Shown one piece after another: positions 28,288 through 37,708 of a stretch of DNA of 64,000 bases. Source of the DNA: Acinetobacter bouvetii (GTDB lineage Bacteria; Pseudomonadota; Gammaproteobacteria; Pseudomonadales; Moraxellaceae); NCBI RefSeq assembly GCF_902753875.1, contig NZ_CADDTS010000048.1, positions 248,001 through 312,000 of the forward strand, read 5' to 3'. Positions within the stretch are counted from its first letter, which is position 1. Each line of letters opens with the position of its first letter. Under the pieces are notes generated by a model. The model made no database searches. It saw nothing but the letters and a program-made list of their open reading frames with translations, and had not been told where the DNA came from. Made by a program: the position numbers and the translations under genes.

Positions 28288-30792
28288 ATGTCTAATAAGG
28301 GTTATAGCCGGTTCTATCGACAATTCACACAGAAAATTCTCGATAAAATCGTGACTCCTCAAGTCTTAGGCAATACTGAAGAATTAGAAAAAAATAGACA
28401 AAACCAATCAGATAAAAAAATCATTTGTTATGTCTTACAAGATGCTTCTTTAAGTAATACGGTTCTCATTGATACAGAAGCTAAAGCTCGCAAACTGCCT
28501 TCTGTTTTTGCGCCTTTTAGCATTCAGGACCTAAAAGAAGACGATTCCATTCTTGCTTTAAATGTTCCTAACTCTAAAAATGAAGCCTATCATTATTCAG
28601 CCAAACTCATTCGACTGATTGAAGCTTTGGAAAAATATCCTGAGTATGATATTGAACTAGTGCCGGTAACCGTTTTGTGGGGCCGTTCTCCAGAATATGA
28701 AGATTCCTGGTTTAAAGCTTTATTTGCAGATGCCTGGGCTACACCTTCCAAATTAAAACAGGCTTTGAACATTTCTTTATATAGTCGCGAAAACTATATT
28801 GAATTTCACAAACCGATTTCACTAAAAGCAGCAATAGAAAAATCTAAAATTGAATATCCGAACTTTTCTCCAGCGCATTCGGTAGTGAAAGAATTAAATT
28901 CGAATTTTAATAAATACAAAGAAGCCATTTTGGGTCCCGATTTATCCGACCGTCGTAATCTAATCAATAAATTAATGAAGACTGAAACGGTTCAGGATGC
29001 AATTCGTAAAGAAAGTATCGATCATAAAATCAGTATGTTTGAAGCAGAAAATCGGGCCAAAGGGTATTTAACCGAAGTGGTTTCTGATTTCTCTTATTCC
29101 ACTTTGCGTTTTGCTGAACTGGCATTGACCAAACTCTGGACACAACTTTACGACGGCATTGAAGTACATAATTTCGATACGGTGCGTGAGCTGGCCAAAG
29201 ATTACGAGATTGTTTATACCCCATGCCACCGTAGTCATATCGATTATTTATTGCTGTCTTATGTGATTTTTAACCGCGGCTTGATGGTTCCGCATATTGC
29301 TGCGGGTATTAACCTGAACTTGCCGGTGGTCGGTCAAATCATGCGAGGTGGTGGTGCTTATTTTATTCGCCGCACCTTTAGTGGTAATGAACTTTATACC
29401 TCTGTATTTAAAGAATATTTACACAGCCTTTTATCGCGTAATACGCCTTTGGAATACTTTATTGAAGGCGGCCGTTCACGTACCGGTCTGCTGTTGCCGC
29501 CGAAAAAAGGCATGCTGTCGATGACGGTACAAAGTCATTTACGTGGTGCAACCAAGCCGATTGCCTTTATTCCCACCTATTTTGGTTATGAAAAACTGAT
29601 TGAAGGCACATCTTATTTAAATGAACTGAATGGCAAACCGAAAGAAGCCGAATCGATTTGGGGGATTTTGAGTTCAGTTCGTAAAATTGAAAAAGTCTTT
29701 GGTCAGGTACACGTCAATTTTGGCAAACCGGTTTTTCTGGATCAGGTTTTAAGCGATAATCAGGCCAAACATATTCAATTAAAAATTCATGATGAATTGC
29801 CACAACCTGTCATTCAAACCGTAAATCAGGTTGCAAATTCAATTTTGGAAAATATCAATAAAGCAGTCGTGATTAATCCGATTTCTTTAATTTCACTTAT
29901 TTTACTGAATGCAGAAAATCATGCTTTAACTGAAAATGATTTAATTAAAAAAATTGATCAATATCGCCAAATATTAAAGCAAACAGAATATGATTCCAGA
30001 ATGATGATGACTAATTTATCAAATTCTGAAATTATTCAATACGCAGCTAAATTAAAGCAAGTCGAAATTTTTACCCAAAATAATCAAAACTGGATTCGCG
30101 TTGCGGAAAGTCAAAAAATTCTGTTAAGTTATTTTAGTAATAATATTTTGCACTGTTTTATTCTGCCGGCATTAATTGCAATGCTGATTCAAAGTTATAA
30201 AAAGATATCTATTCATTATTTAATAGATGCCATAAAAAATATTTACCCTTATTTTAAAGAAGAGTTTTTCCTTAAATGGAATAGCAATGAATTAGATCAA
30301 GAAATTACATTAGTAATTAAAAGCTTGGAAAAATTGGGCTGGATTATTACCCATACAGACCAGACTATTGCTATTCCATTAGGTGAACAAGCCCAGAACC
30401 AGCTATTAGCATTGTCGCACTTAGCGAGTTCCAGTTTAAATAATATGCTCATGATTGCCGCCTTACTTCAACGGTACGCTCCTGTGCAATCACTCAACAT
30501 CAAAGAATTGGAGAAAATGAGCAAAGCTGTTCTACACAAACTGTCGCAAACTCAACAAATCCAGTCTGGTTATTATTTTGACAGTGCAACATTAAAAAGT
30601 TTTATTGCTGTTCTAAAACAAAATGAACTATTAAATATTCAAGAAGAGCATTTTGTTATAAGTGATGATTTTGAAGAAAAAATTTCTGCAATATTTAACT
30701 GGTATAATCCTGAAATACGTCAGGCTATTACCGAAGCCAGTCATTTTAATGAAAAAGAATTAAAAGGATTTAAACAATCAAATAAAAACTAA
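28288..30792 (+). CDS. plsB: Glycerol-3-phosphate 1-O-acyltransferase
   Basis: A large PlsB-type acyltransferase of about 834 residues. The catalytic HxxxxD motif is HRSHID near residue 313, followed by GGGAYFIRRTF, the substrate block FIEGGRSRTG and IPTYFGYEKL, in the order of the family. It acylates sn-glycerol-3-phosphate at the inner membrane, the first step of phospholipid synthesis. I prefer the ATG at 28288 because AGGGA lies just before it, whereas the in-frame ATG at 28264 has no site. The last third (after 29860) is noticeably more AT-rich than the rest. A terminator follows. Confidence 0.92.
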   Translation: MSNKGYSRFYRQFTQKILDKIVTPQVLGNTEELEKNRQNQSDKKIICYVLQDASLSNTVLIDTEAKARKLPSVFAPFSIQDLKEDDSILALNVPNSKNEAYHYSAKLIRLIEALEKYPEYDIELVPVTVLWGRSPEYEDSWFKALFADAWATPSKLKQALNISLYSRENYIEFHKPISLKAAIEKSKIEYPNFSPAHSVVKELNSNFNKYKEAILGPDLSDRRNLINKLMKTETVQDAIRKESIDHKISMFEAENRAKGYLTEVVSDFSYSTLRFAELALTKLWTQLYDGIEVHNFDTVRELAKDYEIVYTPCHRSHIDYLLLSYVIFNRGLMVPHIAAGINLNLPVVGQIMRGGGAYFIRRTFSGNELYTSVFKEYLHSLLSRNTPLEYFIEGGRSRTGLLLPPKKGMLSMTVQSHLRGATKPIAFIPTYFGYEKLIEGTSYLNELNGKPKEAESIWGILSSVRKIEKVFGQVHVNFGKPVFLDQVLSDNQAKHIQLKIHDELPQPVIQTVNQVANSILENINKAVVINPISLISLILLNAENHALTENDLIKKIDQYRQILKQTEYDSRMMMTNLSNSEIIQYAAKLKQVEIFTQNNQNWIRVAESQKILLSYFSNNILHCFILPALIAMLIQSYKKISIHYLIDAIKNIYPYFKEEFFLKWNSNELDQEITLVIKSLEKLGWIITHTDQTIAIPLGEQAQNQLLALSHLASSSLNNMLMIAALLQRYAPVQSLNIKELEKMSKAVLHKLSQTQQIQSGYYFDSATLKSFIAVLKQNELLNIQEEHFVISDDFEEKISAIFNWYNPEIRQAITEASHFNEKELKGFKQSNKN

Positions 30793-30815
30793 TCAGTGAT
30801 ATTTTGCACCAACAT

Positions 30816-30843
30816 AAGGCATTTAAATCAACTTAAATGCCTT
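30816..30843 (+). terminator. Terminator after plsB
   Basis: AAGGCATTTAA at 30816-30826 and TTAAATGCCTT at 30833-30843 form a perfect stem followed by ATTTTATTT. Confidence 0.8.
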
Positions 30844-30975
30844 ATTTTATTTATATAAGAATATCTGATAATCAACTTCATTAAAAACCATTAAAAATGT
30901 TACATTTATATAATGTATTGAATTTTTCAAGCATTATACTGCGTATATTCCTGTTGAGTAGTATGGAAATACTGT

Positions 30976-31293
30976 ATGAACACCGATCTTGAAATTGCTT
31001 CGATGCATGATTCTATTGATATTGTTGTCACAATATTAAAATCATTAGCTAATACAGATCGTTTACTTATTTTATGCTATCTCGCGAAGCAAGAATTAAA
31101 TGTGTCACAAATAGAAGAATTAACCCAGATTAATCAGCCTACATTATCTCAACAGCTGATGATGCTACGTAAAAGCGATGTTGTATCTACTCGTCGTGAT
31201 GGAAAACAGATTTTTTATTCGATTAAAGATCAAAAACTGGTTCAGGTGTTGAATACTCTTTATCAACTGTATTGCCCTAAAAATCTAATTTAA
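30976..31293 (+). CDS. ArsR-family regulator with BigR/SqrR-like cysteine pair
   Basis: The 105 residues form one ArsR winged helix (SLANTDRLLILCYLAKQELNV..., with recognition helix INQPTLSQQLMMLRKSD). Cys34 (in ILCYLA) and Cys100 (in YQLYCPKN) are 66 residues apart, the same spacing as the redox cysteines of the persulfide-sensing regulators BigR and SqrR as I recall them. No ArsR metal box (such as ELCVCDL) is seen. It therefore probably senses sulfide or persulfide and represses a sulfur-related target. The SulP permease gene begins 101 bases downstream and is the obvious candidate. Confidence 0.85.
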   Translation: MNTDLEIASMHDSIDIVVTILKSLANTDRLLILCYLAKQELNVSQIEELTQINQPTLSQQLMMLRKSDVVSTRRDGKQIFYSIKDQKLVQVLNTLYQLYCPKNLI

Positions 31294-31394
31294 TCATATT
31301 TTTATAGTTAAATTCGCAAGACAGACTATTCAAGCTAAGACTTCTTAGCATTTTTTATGCATAATATATCTAAAATTGTGATTTAGTTTTAGAT

Positions 31395-33119
31395 ATGTCA
31401 GATTTAAATACTCGCTTAACGTCGTTATTGCCCGCTTGGCAATGGCTTAGTAAATACAATCAAGCCAAGTTTAAATCTGATCTTCTTTCTGCATTGATTG
31501 TCATTGCTATGCTGGTGCCACAAGGTATGGCTTATGCCATGCTGGCAGGACTACCTCCAATTATGGGCTTGTATGCCAGTATTCTGCCCATGATCATATA
31601 CGCTATGGTTGGGAGCAGTCCTACGCTCTCTATTGGACCTGTTGCCATTATTTCCATAATGACATTTGCAACGTTAAATCCTTTGTTTGAAGTTGGTTCT
31701 CCGGTGTATATACAGGCTGCCTGCCTGCTGGCGGTGATGGTCGGTATCATTTCACTGCTGCTCGGGATTTTTAAATTTGGCTTTCTGATTCAACTGATTA
31801 GCCATCCTGTGATCAAGAGTTTTATTATTGCTTCAGCTTTGTTAATTGCTTTAGGTCAATTTAAATTTTTGGTTGATCTTCCTTTACAAGCCAATAATAT
31901 CCCTGAATTTATACAAAGCGTCTGGCAATATATAAGTTTCAGCAATTTGCCATCTTTGCTGTTTGGTATGCTGGCACTCCTTTTTCTGATTTATATTCCT
32001 AAAGTTTTACAGTCTAATGCTGTGCAAAGTCGAATAGGTTCAACCGTTTTTCTTTCCAAAGCCTTACCTTTAATGCTGGTGATTGTCTCTATTGCGGCTG
32101 TATATCTTTTCGATTTAAAAGCCGTAGGTATTAAAACAGTAGGAGAAATTCCTTCGGGCTTTCCGCCACTGGCTATGCCTTACTGGAATCTGGATCTGGT
32201 CATCACATTGCTTCCTGGCGCTGCAATGATAGCTATGATCAGTTTTGTAGAATCCCTATCTATTGCCCAAGCAACCGCATTACAACAACGTAGCCATTTA
32301 AACAGTAATCAGGAACTGATTGCCTTGGGTTTATCCAATTTAAGTGCGGGACTGAGTTCTGCATTTCCTGTCACTGGCAGCTTGTCGCGTACCGTGGTGA
32401 ATGCCGATGCCGGTGCCAAAAGTCCTCTAGCTGGTGTTTTATCATCATTACTAATTGTCGTAGTTAGCTTATATTTCACCAGTTTCTTTCGTGATTTGCC
32501 TTTAACGATTTTGGCCGTGACCATCATGGTTTCGATCTGGAAACTGGTCGATTTTAAGCCCTTCATTGAAACTTGGCGTTATTCCAAAGCTGACGGGATT
32601 GCCATGTGGATCACTTTTTTTGCGGTGATCTGTATTGATATTTCGACTGGCTTGCTTCTTGGCATCATTTCTACCTTTATCTTGCTTTTGTGGCGAATTA
32701 GTCGTCCGCATATTGCCGTGATTGGACTGGTACAAGGCACTCAGCATTTTAGAAATGTACAGCGCCATCAGGTACTGACTTCTTCTAAAGTTTTGTCGAT
32801 GCGTATAGATGAAAACCTGACTTTTTTAAATGCCAATACCTTTAAAGGTTTTCTGATTAATGCCATTAGCCAGTATATCCATTTAGAACATGTGGTGATT
32901 AACTGTTCCAGTATCAGCACCATTGACCTGAGTGCACTGGAAATGCTGGAAGATGTCAATGCCGAATTAAGTAAGCTCAATATTCAACTGCATTTTTCCG
33001 AAATTAAAGGTCCAGTGATGGATAAGTTGCAACATTCAAAACTGCTTCAGCATTTAAGCGGTCAGATTTACCTCACCCATTTTCAGGCCATGCAGGAACT
33101 TTCACCTGAAGTTTTATAA
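31395..33119 (+). CDS. SulP-family anion permease with STAS domain
   Basis: The 574 residues show the SulP layout: an N-terminal run of about 11-12 membrane spans with MLVPQGMAYAMLAGLPPIMGLYAS near residue 38 and SLSIAQATALQQRSHLNSNQELIALG near 290, then a cytoplasmic STAS domain (about 455-565, with INCSSISTIDLSALEML). It would import sulfate, bicarbonate or another small anion, probably by Na+ or H+ symport. The adjacent ArsR-type regulator with sulfur-sensor cysteines favours a sulfur anion. Confidence 0.88.
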   Translation: MSDLNTRLTSLLPAWQWLSKYNQAKFKSDLLSALIVIAMLVPQGMAYAMLAGLPPIMGLYASILPMIIYAMVGSSPTLSIGPVAIISIMTFATLNPLFEVGSPVYIQAACLLAVMVGIISLLLGIFKFGFLIQLISHPVIKSFIIASALLIALGQFKFLVDLPLQANNIPEFIQSVWQYISFSNLPSLLFGMLALLFLIYIPKVLQSNAVQSRIGSTVFLSKALPLMLVIVSIAAVYLFDLKAVGIKTVGEIPSGFPPLAMPYWNLDLVITLLPGAAMIAMISFVESLSIAQATALQQRSHLNSNQELIALGLSNLSAGLSSAFPVTGSLSRTVVNADAGAKSPLAGVLSSLLIVVVSLYFTSFFRDLPLTILAVTIMVSIWKLVDFKPFIETWRYSKADGIAMWITFFAVICIDISTGLLLGIISTFILLLWRISRPHIAVIGLVQGTQHFRNVQRHQVLTSSKVLSMRIDENLTFLNANTFKGFLINAISQYIHLEHVVINCSSISTIDLSALEMLEDVNAELSKLNIQLHFSEIKGPVMDKLQHSKLLQHLSGQIYLTHFQAMQELSPEVL

Positions 33120-33450
33120 TTTTTTGATTGTTTGCATGAAAATGACCAAATTAAAAATCCGGATCTTGGCGTAGTTCCCTGCAACTCAACTATATCTTGT
33201 TCAGCTTTGTAAATTATGTCGCCAGTTTTTATAGCACTTCTTATCAGATTTAGTCTGATTTGAAGCAGCTGTATGCTATGAATATTAAATAAATCGCTAA
33301 AAATGCATTAAAAAATCGAAAATATCGACTTTAAAAATAAATAGTTAGTTTTTATATGGAAATTATTTTCTAGTCATTCCATTTTTGGGTATAAAATGGC
33401 GACCATCTTTGTGGTTTTTTTAGTCCTCGTATTCCTAACAAGGCACTCGT
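33120..33450. other. 331-bp intergenic region, no gene seen
   Basis: Gap between the SulP and SstT genes. It is AT-rich and must contain the sstT promoter and leader. A short hairpin with a four-base stem and a T run at about 33402-33421 could be a weak terminator. I see no open frame with a ribosome site. Confidence 0.4.
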
Positions 33451-34644
33451 ATGTTCTCTGCTTTAATGCGTCTGAGTTTAGTCTCCCGAATTATTATCGC
33501 CATTATTCTTGGTATTGGTGTTGCTGTTTTGTTCCCAAATGTGGCTCCTTATTTGAGCCTTTTAGGTGACTTGTTTATTAAAGCACTTAAATCTGTTGCG
33601 CCTATTTTGGTTTTTGTTCTGGTTTTATCCTCTATTGCCAACTTTAAAGTCGGCCATAGCGCCAACATTAAGCCAATTATGCTGATGTATGCTATAGGCA
33701 TGTTTCTGGCTGCACTCTCTGCTGTGGTTGCCAGCATTGTCTTTCCTAGTACTTTGTTCCTGAATGCACCTGCACAAGGTGATTTACAGGCACCGGGTAG
33801 CCTGGTCGAAATTTTAAAGAATCTGCTATTAAGTTTTGTTGCCAACCCGGTAACAGCGATTAGCGAAGCCAACTTTATTGGTATTTTGGCATGGGCTGTA
33901 GCCTTGGGTGCTGCATTCCGTCATGCCAGTGACAGCACCAAGGGTTTCTTAACAGATGCAGCCAATGCAGTGAATCAGGTGATTCGTTTGGTGATCAATT
34001 TTGCGCCTGTGGGTATTTTTGGTCTGGTTGCCGTTACCTTTGCAGAAGTAGGTTTAAGTACATTTGAAAGCTATGCACAACTGCTGGCTGTATTGATTGG
34101 TACTATGTTCTTCGTGGCATTGGTGATTAACCCATTGATGGTCGCCTTTGTAACTCGTGCCAATCCTTATCCATTGGTATTTCAATGTTTGCGTGAAAGT
34201 GGCATTACCGCATTTTTCACTCGCAGTTCGGCAGCGAATATTCCGGTCAATCTGGATTTAGCCAAACGTTTAGGGGTCAATGAATCCACTGCCAACGTGG
34301 CTATTCCACTCGGTGCAACCATCAATATGGCGGGTGCTGCAGTAACCATTACTGTGCTGACCTTAGCTACTGTGAATACTTTGGGAATTTCAGTCGATTT
34401 CACTACCATGCTGGTATTATCTGTGCTTGCCACAGTGTCTGCTTGTGGTGCATCAGGTGTTGCGGGTGGTTCTTTATTGCTAATTCCTGTCGCTTGCGGC
34501 CTGTTTGGCATCAGTTCTGATATTGCTATGCAAGTAGTCGCCATTGGTATGGTGATTAGCGTATTACAGGATTCGACTGAAACTGCATTAAATTCTTCAA
34601 CAGATGTATTATTTACTGCTGCTGTAGACCGCGGTTTGGATTAA
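33451..34644 (+). CDS. sstT: Serine/threonine:Na+ symporter
   Basis: The 397-residue member of the dicarboxylate/amino acid:cation symporter family has about eight membrane spans. It has [25 protein letters not shown] near residue 37, the [21 protein letters not shown] block ([12 protein letters not shown]) near 250 and [13 protein letters not shown] near 288, the re-entrant-loop and substrate regions in SstT. It imports serine and threonine with Na+. It is probably transcribed by itself; the DUF1275 gene starts 35 bases after the stop. Confidence 0.9.
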   Translation: MFSALMRLSLVSRIIIAIILGIGVAVLFPNVAPYLSLLGDLFIKALKSVAPILVFVLVLSSIANFKVGHSANIKPIMLMYAIGMFLAALSAVVASIVFPSTLFLNAPAQGDLQAPGSLVEILKNLLLSFVANPVTAISEANFIGILAWAVALGAAFRHASDSTKGFLTDAANAVNQVIRLVINFAPVGIFGLVAVTFAEVGLSTFESYAQLLAVLIGTMFFVALVINPLMVAFVTRANPYPLVFQCLRESGITAFFTRSSAANIPVNLDLAKRLGVNESTANVAIPLGATINMAGAAVTITVLTLATVNTLGISVDFTTMLVLSVLATVSACGASGVAGGSLLLIPVACGLFGISSDIAMQVVAIGMVISVLQDSTETALNSSTDVLFTAAVDRGLD

Positions 34645-34678
34645 GATAGTCATTATTAAGTAATTTTTTTATGACGTT

Positions 34679-35353
34679 ATGCCTTTTCAAACTTTACCGC
34701 TCTGGGTTCAATTAGGTGCTTTTTTTCTTGCAATGAATGCAGGAATGATTAACGTCCTCGGACTGGTGACCGTGTTGCACCAGTCCGTTTCACATATGAC
34801 CGGCAATGTCAGCATGCTTGCCATGGCACTGATGCACTGGCAACCTGACCTGATTCTCTATTTAAGCCTGGTGGTGCTGTGTTATGTGATGGGTTCCTTT
34901 TATAGCGGATATATACTGGGAAATAGCCACTTCAGCTTGGGACGCCGTTACGGTCTGCCTTTAAGCTTAGTGGCTTTTTTTATTGTACTGTGCTGGTTCT
35001 TTTTGCCCTACTACCCGCGTTATGCCTTGCTTTGGGCATGTGGAGCCATGGGAGTGCAAAATGCCATGATCAGCCATTACAAAGGCACCATTATTCGCAC
35101 CACCCATTTATCTGGCGTACTCACCGACTTAGGCTTAGCCTTGGGATATCTCTTACGGGGTTTAGAGGTCGAGCGTAGGCGCATTATTCTGCATTTAGTC
35201 ATCTTATTTGGATTTTTTATCGGTGGTCTGGTTGCAAGCCTGATTTATCCTTATTTAAAATTAAACGCATTCCTGATCCCGGCGATGTTAAGCTGGACGC
35301 TTAGCTCGCTTTACTGGGTCATTTATTTTCGTTATCGACGAATTCAAGAGTAG
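34679..35353 (+). CDS. DUF1275 (YoaK-like) membrane protein
   Basis: The 224 residues make about six membrane spans. The N-terminal motif GMINVLGLVTVLHQSVSHMTGN and the second motif GVQNAMISHYKGTIIRTTHLSGVLTDLG are diagnostic of DUF1275. Function is unknown; family members are suggested to be inner-membrane transport-like proteins. It lies 35 bases behind sstT and 15 bases before the DUF2058 gene, so these are probably cotranscribed. Confidence 0.85.
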   Translation: MPFQTLPLWVQLGAFFLAMNAGMINVLGLVTVLHQSVSHMTGNVSMLAMALMHWQPDLILYLSLVVLCYVMGSFYSGYILGNSHFSLGRRYGLPLSLVAFFIVLCWFFLPYYPRYALLWACGAMGVQNAMISHYKGTIIRTTHLSGVLTDLGLALGYLLRGLEVERRRIILHLVILFGFFIGGLVASLIYPYLKLNAFLIPAMLSWTLSSLYWVIYFRYRRIQE

Positions 35354-35367
35354 TATCGGAATTTATT

Positions 35368-35904
35368 ATGGTCAAAAATGCATTACAGGCTCAATTGCTT
35401 AAAGCGGGTTTAGTCGATAATAAAAAGGCTAAAAAACTGTCTAAACAGGCGGTACATGAGCAACGTACCGGGCAAAGCAATGAAGCTGAACTGAAAGCAA
35501 AAATTGCGCAGGATCAGCAACAAAAACTGGCTAAAGATCAGGCGCTAGATTTAGAGAAAAAGCGCCTGTTACAAGGCAAAGAATTAAAAGCCGCGATTAT
35601 TCAAATGATTAATCAAAATAAAATTCGTGATACAGATGGCGAAGTAGCTTATCAGTTTATTGATGAAAGCAAAGTCAAAAAGATTTATCTCAATCAGCAA
35701 ATTTATAATGCCTTGGTCGCAGGATCATTAATCATTGCCAAAGAAGCTGAGGGTTATGCTGTGTTACCTAAAGCTCTGGCAGACAGAATTAACGACAAAA
35801 TGGAAGGCTTTATCATTGTCAATAATTCTGAAAAGAATGAACAGATCACAGATGAAGAAGATCCATATGCAGCCTATGTCATTCCGGATGATTTAATGTG
35901 GTAA
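35368..35904 (+). CDS. DUF2058 (YaiL-like) nucleoprotein/polynucleotide enzyme family
   Basis: The 178 residues begin with the DUF2058 pattern ALQAQLLKAGLVDNKKAKKLSKQ, then a charged, Lys/Gln-rich helical region (to about residue 75) and a compact domain with YQFIDESKVKKIYLNQQIYNALVAG. The C-terminus is acidic (DEEDPYAAYVIPDDLMW). Members are small cytosolic basic-then-acidic proteins of unknown molecular function. The stop is followed by a strong hairpin. Confidence 0.82.
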   Translation: MVKNALQAQLLKAGLVDNKKAKKLSKQAVHEQRTGQSNEAELKAKIAQDQQQKLAKDQALDLEKKRLLQGKELKAAIIQMINQNKIRDTDGEVAYQFIDESKVKKIYLNQQIYNALVAGSLIIAKEAEGYAVLPKALADRINDKMEGFIIVNNSEKNEQITDEEDPYAAYVIPDDLMW

Positions 35905-36330
35905 GTCACTATTCATATGCATGAAAATTTGGGATATGCCAAGATTTGTCTTGGTATATCCCTTGCAACCCCTGCAAAATCACAATCTTTCTAAAATAAT
36001 TGCAAATACTATTTTGCAGTTAAGTGCTCATTTTTCTTTTTGTGGGTTTTCTGCAAGCTTCAATTATTTCTTCGTTGATGTATATCAGCCATGAGTTATT
36101 AAATAATTAAAATTTAATCATAAAAATAAATGCATATTGTCAACAACAGGATTTTGATACCTGAATCATTCATTTTTCTCATACCATAACCATAGATGGC
36201 TTAAATCAGAATCTAGAATACGGCTTAAAAAAATTTACTTATTGATATATTAAAATGTATACAAATACGGTTTCATTTGTATATTATTTGTTAATAGATG
36301 CAAAAAAACATCAAAAATAGGAACTTGATC
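35905..36330. other. 426-bp gap with a strong hairpin, no gene seen
   Basis: At 35931-35962 GGGATATGCCAAGA and TCTTGGTATATCCC form a 14-bp stem (one G-U) with a TTTG loop, shortly after the DUF2058 stop. It lacks a T run, so it may protect the mRNA 3' end or be part of a factor-dependent terminator. The rest is AT-rich upstream sequence of the diguanylate cyclase gene. No further gene is visible. Confidence 0.5.
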
Positions 36331-37603
36331 ATGGAAGGAAACTCTAACCCTTCTAAAAAATCAGTGATTACACCTTCAGAGCCCTTGTTTGACTCTATGA
36401 ATCAAACACCAGTCAAACATACACTTATCAATGCCGAATCGTGTGACACTCAAAGTCGTGCATGTATGGAGCAAGCCCTGAGTGATCCAATTGCACGTAT
36501 TCCTAATCAGTTCAAAAGCGCCTACCATAAATTTCAGTATTACCATCAAAAAAAATATTTACGACAAGTAAATTATTTTGCTCAGTTGGCTTTTCTTATT
36601 TATTTCTGGGCTGACTATGCTGAGATTGCCGGATGTAGAAATTCTTTCTGGCATAATTCGAATCATGGCTATCTTGAGTGGCTTAACACTTAACTTTTTT
36701 TTATTTAAATATATTAAGCAGATTCAACTGCTAGATATGATTTTACCTTTTTCCACCTGTGTATCTACTATTTTATGGTTTGAGATTCTCCTGCAGTCCA
36801 CCAGTTCATTGGTTGCGACATATCAATATGCAGCAGTCATTTTCATTGTTTTAGGTAATCTTTGCGTTCAGGTACATTTTCGGCCATCACTGATCAGTAC
36901 AGCCATGATTACGGCAGCAATTCTGCACGGTATATGGCGCTTAAATACATTCAATGAATTTATTATTTTTCTCTTCGTCTATGTGCCCATCCTGCTATTT
37001 AGTATTTATATTTGCTGGAACAATACTCTAAATTCACGTAAAAACTTTTTAAGGGCCTTACTGGATGACTGGAATTATCATACATTACGAAAACTTGCTC
37101 ATACAGATGAATTAACCCAACTGAGTAACCGCCGACAGTTTGTTTATGCCGCTGAACGTAGAATTCAGGCCACTGCTGATACCGAGAGTACTAGTCTACT
37201 GATTTTTGATGTAGATCGCTTTAAAAGTATTAATGATCAATTTGGACACGATGTAGGTGATCAAGTATTGTGCTGTATTGCCGAAATTGCTCGTAAGGAA
37301 ATGCGACACAATGACATGCTTGCACGTTTTGGCGGAGAAGAATTTATCGTTTTACTACCACACACTTCTCAGTCCGATGCCTTGAAGATTGCTGAACGTT
37401 TGCGTCACAAGATGGAACAACATACGATCCAGTTAGATCATCATGCACTAAACTTTTCAGTTTCAATTGGTGTTTCCAAGATAGAACAAAATCAGACTGA
37501 TTTAAGTCATTTAATTAAACATGCCGATATTGCACTATATGAAGCAAAACGTCAGGGCCGTAATCGTGTGATCCACTATAACTGTATGGACTTTTGCAGT
37601 TAG
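36331..37603 (+). pseudogene. Diguanylate cyclase (GGDEF) gene with a one-base frameshift
   Basis: Two overlapping frames make one protein. The first (ATG at 36331 behind AGGA) gives a 90-residue cytosolic part and YFAQLAFLIYFWADY. The second continues with PDVEILSGII, several membrane spans and a GGDEF domain containing DVDRFKSINDQFGHDVGDQ and the active-site FGGEEF. An extra base near 36622-36632 joins them; removing one gives 424 codons including stop. The cyclase would make c-di-GMP at the inner membrane. The second frame also has its own ATG at 36578, so a shortened membrane-anchored cyclase could still be made. A sequencing error is equally possible. Confidence 0.75.
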
Positions 37604-37708
37604 CCGCTTTAATGCTGTAAATCAGCATGGTTTACACAACCTGAATCCTTTAAACTGGGTTAAAAATCAAGTTTTGATCAATTACAGTAAAATTCTCAGG
37701 TTGCCTGC

